The position numbers and the translations under genes are program-made. The notes under the pieces are model-generated. The model was not told where the DNA came from, ran no database searches, and worked only from the letters and a program-made list of their open reading frames with translations. A stretch of 64,000 bases of DNA, from positions 55,199 through 119,198 of the forward strand of contig CALVNR010000004.1 in the NCBI GenBank assembly GCA_944349905.1, in the 5' to 3' direction. This DNA comes from an uncultured Clostridia bacterium. Its GTDB lineage: Bacteria; Bacillota; Clostridia; Christensenellales; UBA1242. This document shows, piece by piece, positions 60,986 to 64,000 of this stretch. Position 1 is the stretch's first letter, and each line of letters starts with the position of its first letter.

Positions 60986-61939
60986 TCAAGCAATAAAATT
61001 ATTTTCTCTATTTGTTTCAATTTTATTATTTATTTTGTCAAATTCCTTATTTATAAATTCAATATCTTCATTTTTAAATGGATACAATTTTAGCAATTCT
61101 TCTTTACTAATTTTAAACTTATTTTCAAATCTTCCATTTTGTTTTATCAATATTTTATAATTTAAAAATTCTGGATAATTTTTTTTCAAAAATTGATATT
61201 TCGCCCAGTCCAAATCAAAAGATTGAACAAACCAATTAGATTTAACAAAGTCGAATCCCCTGTTTACAATTGCAAATAACTTAAATTTATTTTCAAGTTT
61301 TTCAAGAGGAGCAGAAAAAATTATAAAATTAAGTTTTATAAATTCATCATCTACCCCTAATTTATTCAACAAAGCTTTTTTCTTTAACACAGAATTTTTG
61401 TCCAATGTCAAAACTAGATATGAATTTTTTATCAACTTAGTTATCTCTTTATTATCAACTTTAAATGAGTTTTTCAACGATTCAATTTTTTCCAAGATAT
61501 TTTCTTTTTTAAAGCACAAAATATTTGGATATTTTGTTATCATTTTAATAAAATCAAACGCTGATAAGTTTAATAAATCTTTATAAAATGATTTTTTATT
61601 ATCAATTTCTTTTACATCATAACCTAACAAAGCTGGTGCATTTATAATTACATGTTTAATTTCTTGATTTGATAATTTAAAAGTATTTTGAATAAATTTA
61701 ATTGAATTTAAAATGTGTTGTTCACTATAAGTAAAAATTGCTGGTGAACGCTTAAACATTTTGCCATAATCTTTTTTGTCAACATTTAACAAATTTTCAA
61801 AAAATTTTACTTTATTTAAAATGGTTTCAGAATTTAACTCTAAAATTGTAGGATATTTTAAACATGCTTTTTTAAATGTTTTATCATCTAATCCTGAAAA
61901 ATCTAAATAATATTTAATTCTTTTTTCAATCTCTTTCAT
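60986..61939 (-). CDS. mTERF-like helical repeat protein
   Basis: The start is MKEIEKRIKYY, after GGAG; the longer reading frame would run into the promoter. The 317-residue protein contains six helical repeats whose conserved Pro-x-hydrophobic-hydrophobic anchors fall at residues 30 (PTIL), 66 (PAIF), 102 (PALL), 138 (PNIL), 174 (YLVL, Pro lost) and 211 (PLEKL), a spacing of 36, 36, 36, 36 and 37. Each anchor is followed by a pattern like hydrophobic-x-hxxLxxKIxFxxxxF. This is the arrangement of mTERF factors, nucleic-acid-binding proteins of mitochondria and chloroplasts, rarely described in bacteria. It has its own promoter and lies just downstream of the 16S rRNA gene. Confidence 0.7.
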   Translation of the reverse strand: MKEIEKRIKYYLDFSGLDDKTFKKACLKYPTILELNSETILNKVKFFENLLNVDKKDYGKMFKRSPAIFTYSEQHILNSIKFIQNTFKLSNQEIKHVIINAPALLGYDVKEIDNKKSFYKDLLNLSAFDFIKMITKYPNILCFKKENILEKIESLKNSFKVDNKEITKLIKNSYLVLTLDKNSVLKKKALLNKLGVDDEFIKLNFIIFSAPLEKLENKFKLFAIVNRGFDFVKSNWFVQSFDLDWAKYQFLKKNYPEFLNYKILIKQNGRFENKFKISKEELLKLYPFKNEDIEFINKEFDKINNKIETNRENNFIA

Positions 61940-61956
61940 TTTATTACTCCAAAAAA

Positions 61957-61985
61957 AATATATCACAATTGGGTTTATCTGTCAA
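61957..61985 (-). promoter_or_regulatory. Sigma-A promoter of the mTERF-like gene
   Basis: TTGACA (61980-61985) and TATATT (61957-61962) are 17 bases apart; the leader before the ATG is only about 11 bases and includes GGAG. Confidence 0.78.
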
Positions 61986-62042
61986 TACATGAATTAAACA
62001 AATAGAATAATGAAATATTTTAATAATAAAGTTGTAAATAAA

Positions 62043-62080
62043 CAAAAAAAAATCTATGCTTAGTTGCATAGACTTTTTTT
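62043..62080 (-). terminator. Terminator downstream of the 16S rRNA gene
   Basis: TCTATGC-AACTAA-GCATAGA is followed by a run of T on the minus strand. It lies about 110 bases after the 16S 3' end and before the next promoter. Confidence 0.85.
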
Positions 62081-62192
62081 ATCAATTAAATAGAAAATGT
62101 ATGTTATTGAGTCTTTAAGACGGGTATTTTTTTAAGGTTAATTTCTTAACCCTCAATGTAGATTTTCTACATCGTCGACTGTCTTTCTCTTT
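62081..62192 (-). other. 16S rRNA 3' flank with hairpins
   Basis: Two hairpins can form in the trailer: ATGTAGA-AAA-TCTACAT and GGTTAA-GAAA-TTAACC followed by A and T. There is no tRNA and no 23S start. The second hairpin is followed by AAAAAAA, not T, on the minus strand. Confidence 0.5.
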
Positions 62193-63730
<1,538 letters not shown>

Positions 63731-63895
63731 ATATCTTTATTTAAAAATATTTCTAGGTTAGTTTGCACGTACACTTCGTGCGTTTGTCTCTTAGCTCAAT
63801 AACTTTAAGTAAATTGACTTTGTTTTTTCAATTCTTGTACTTTCTATTTAATTTTCATGGTTCTTTGCTATACCCTTTTCTAGGTTAGCGAGTAT
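63731..63895 (-). other. 16S rRNA leader with a 12-bp direct repeat
   Basis: The transcribed leader of about 160 bases has the sequence CTAACCTAGAAA twice, at 63750-63761 and 63877-63888, and a hairpin GCACG-loop-CGTGC between them. No clear boxA is seen. The repeats could mark processing or antitermination sites. Confidence 0.5.
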
Positions 63896-63925
63896 ATATT
63901 ATCACATATATCTCTCTATTGTCAA
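63896..63925 (-). promoter_or_regulatory. Promoter of the 16S rRNA gene
   Basis: TTGACA (63920-63925) and TAATAT (63896-63901) are 18 bases apart. The start point would be near 63889, at the first leader repeat. Only this promoter is visible; the sequence from about 63960 to 64000 is more GC-rich and not identified. Confidence 0.75.
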
Positions 63926-64000
63926 CACTTTTTTACATCTTTTTTTACTTTTTTTATACTTTTTTTACCTTATCCGCGATACTCCCTACCCCGTTGTTGT

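Noticed and set aside
62081-62192. A tRNA gene between the 16S gene and its terminator
   Set aside because: The hairpins present do not form a cloverleaf and lack the TTC-arm consensus.

Overview
The window is chromosomal sequence from a very AT-rich, endospore-forming Firmicute of the Clostridia type, most likely an uncultured gut-type lineage. The evidence is the gene content and order (T-box in front of thrS with ytxC behind it, smc-ftsY-rnc-plsX-rpmF, ackA-pta-ylbJ, miaB-mutS-mutL-miaA-ynbB, ftsK-rimO-pgsA-cinA-like-recA), plus a scattered set of sporulation genes (pro-sigma-K, a SpoIVFB protease, YlbJ, YtxC, a SpoIIM-like protein, a DacF-like carboxypeptidase and a YlxY-like deacetylase). 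The genus cannot be fixed without a 16S comparison. Nearly all genes lie on the minus strand; only five protein-coding loci run on the plus strand. I see no prophage, insertion sequence, CRISPR array or tRNA gene.

Layout. 1-7 kb: translation and envelope start-up (cdsA 5' end, uppS, frr, tsf, rpsB), then secF, secD, a YrzE-type membrane protein, yajC and a 25-residue membrane microprotein. 7-10 kb: thrS lacking the TGS domain, with a T-box leader, and ytxC. 10-12 kb: a lipoprotein, a 46-residue cysteine-containing peptide, a DUF1292 gene and ruvX. 12-20 kb: a HAD phosphatase, polA, small membrane and acyltransferase-like genes, rarA, an unknown 408-residue protein and the RNase P RNA. 19.7-23 kb: two unknown plus-strand genes, a diadenylate-cyclase-domain protein and sigK. 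23-33 kb: ftsY, smc, rnc, plsX, rpmF, ackA, pta and ylbJ. 33-38 kb: a DUF378 gene, mnmA, a zinc-ribbon/TM2 protein, a degenerate class III cyclase, a helical protein and spoIVFB with a small membrane partner. 38-44 kb: scpB-scpA, a Big2-type protein, dacF, spoIIM-like, ynbB and miaA. 44-60 kb: mutL, mutS, miaB, a class A penicillin-binding protein, recA, a degenerate cinA, pgsA, rimO, ftsK/spoIIIE and a deacetylase. 60-64 kb: a zincin-like two-gene unit, a repeat protein resembling eukaryotic mTERF factors, and a complete 16S rRNA gene that appears not to be followed by 23S rRNA.

The genes are mainly housekeeping (translation, secretion, replication, mismatch repair, chromosome segregation, acetate metabolism) with a late-sporulation component. 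The most unusual items are a protein with six mTERF-like repeats at a near-constant 36-residue spacing just downstream of the 16S gene; an isolated 16S gene; MiaB without its TRAM domain, coupled to mutS; a decayed CinA in the normal cinA slot; a diadenylate cyclase domain with an altered RHR motif; a pro-sigma-K/SpoIVFB pair with a tiny membrane protein in place of SpoIVFA; two genes whose promoters predict leaderless mRNAs; and several microproteins that standard gene callers would miss.
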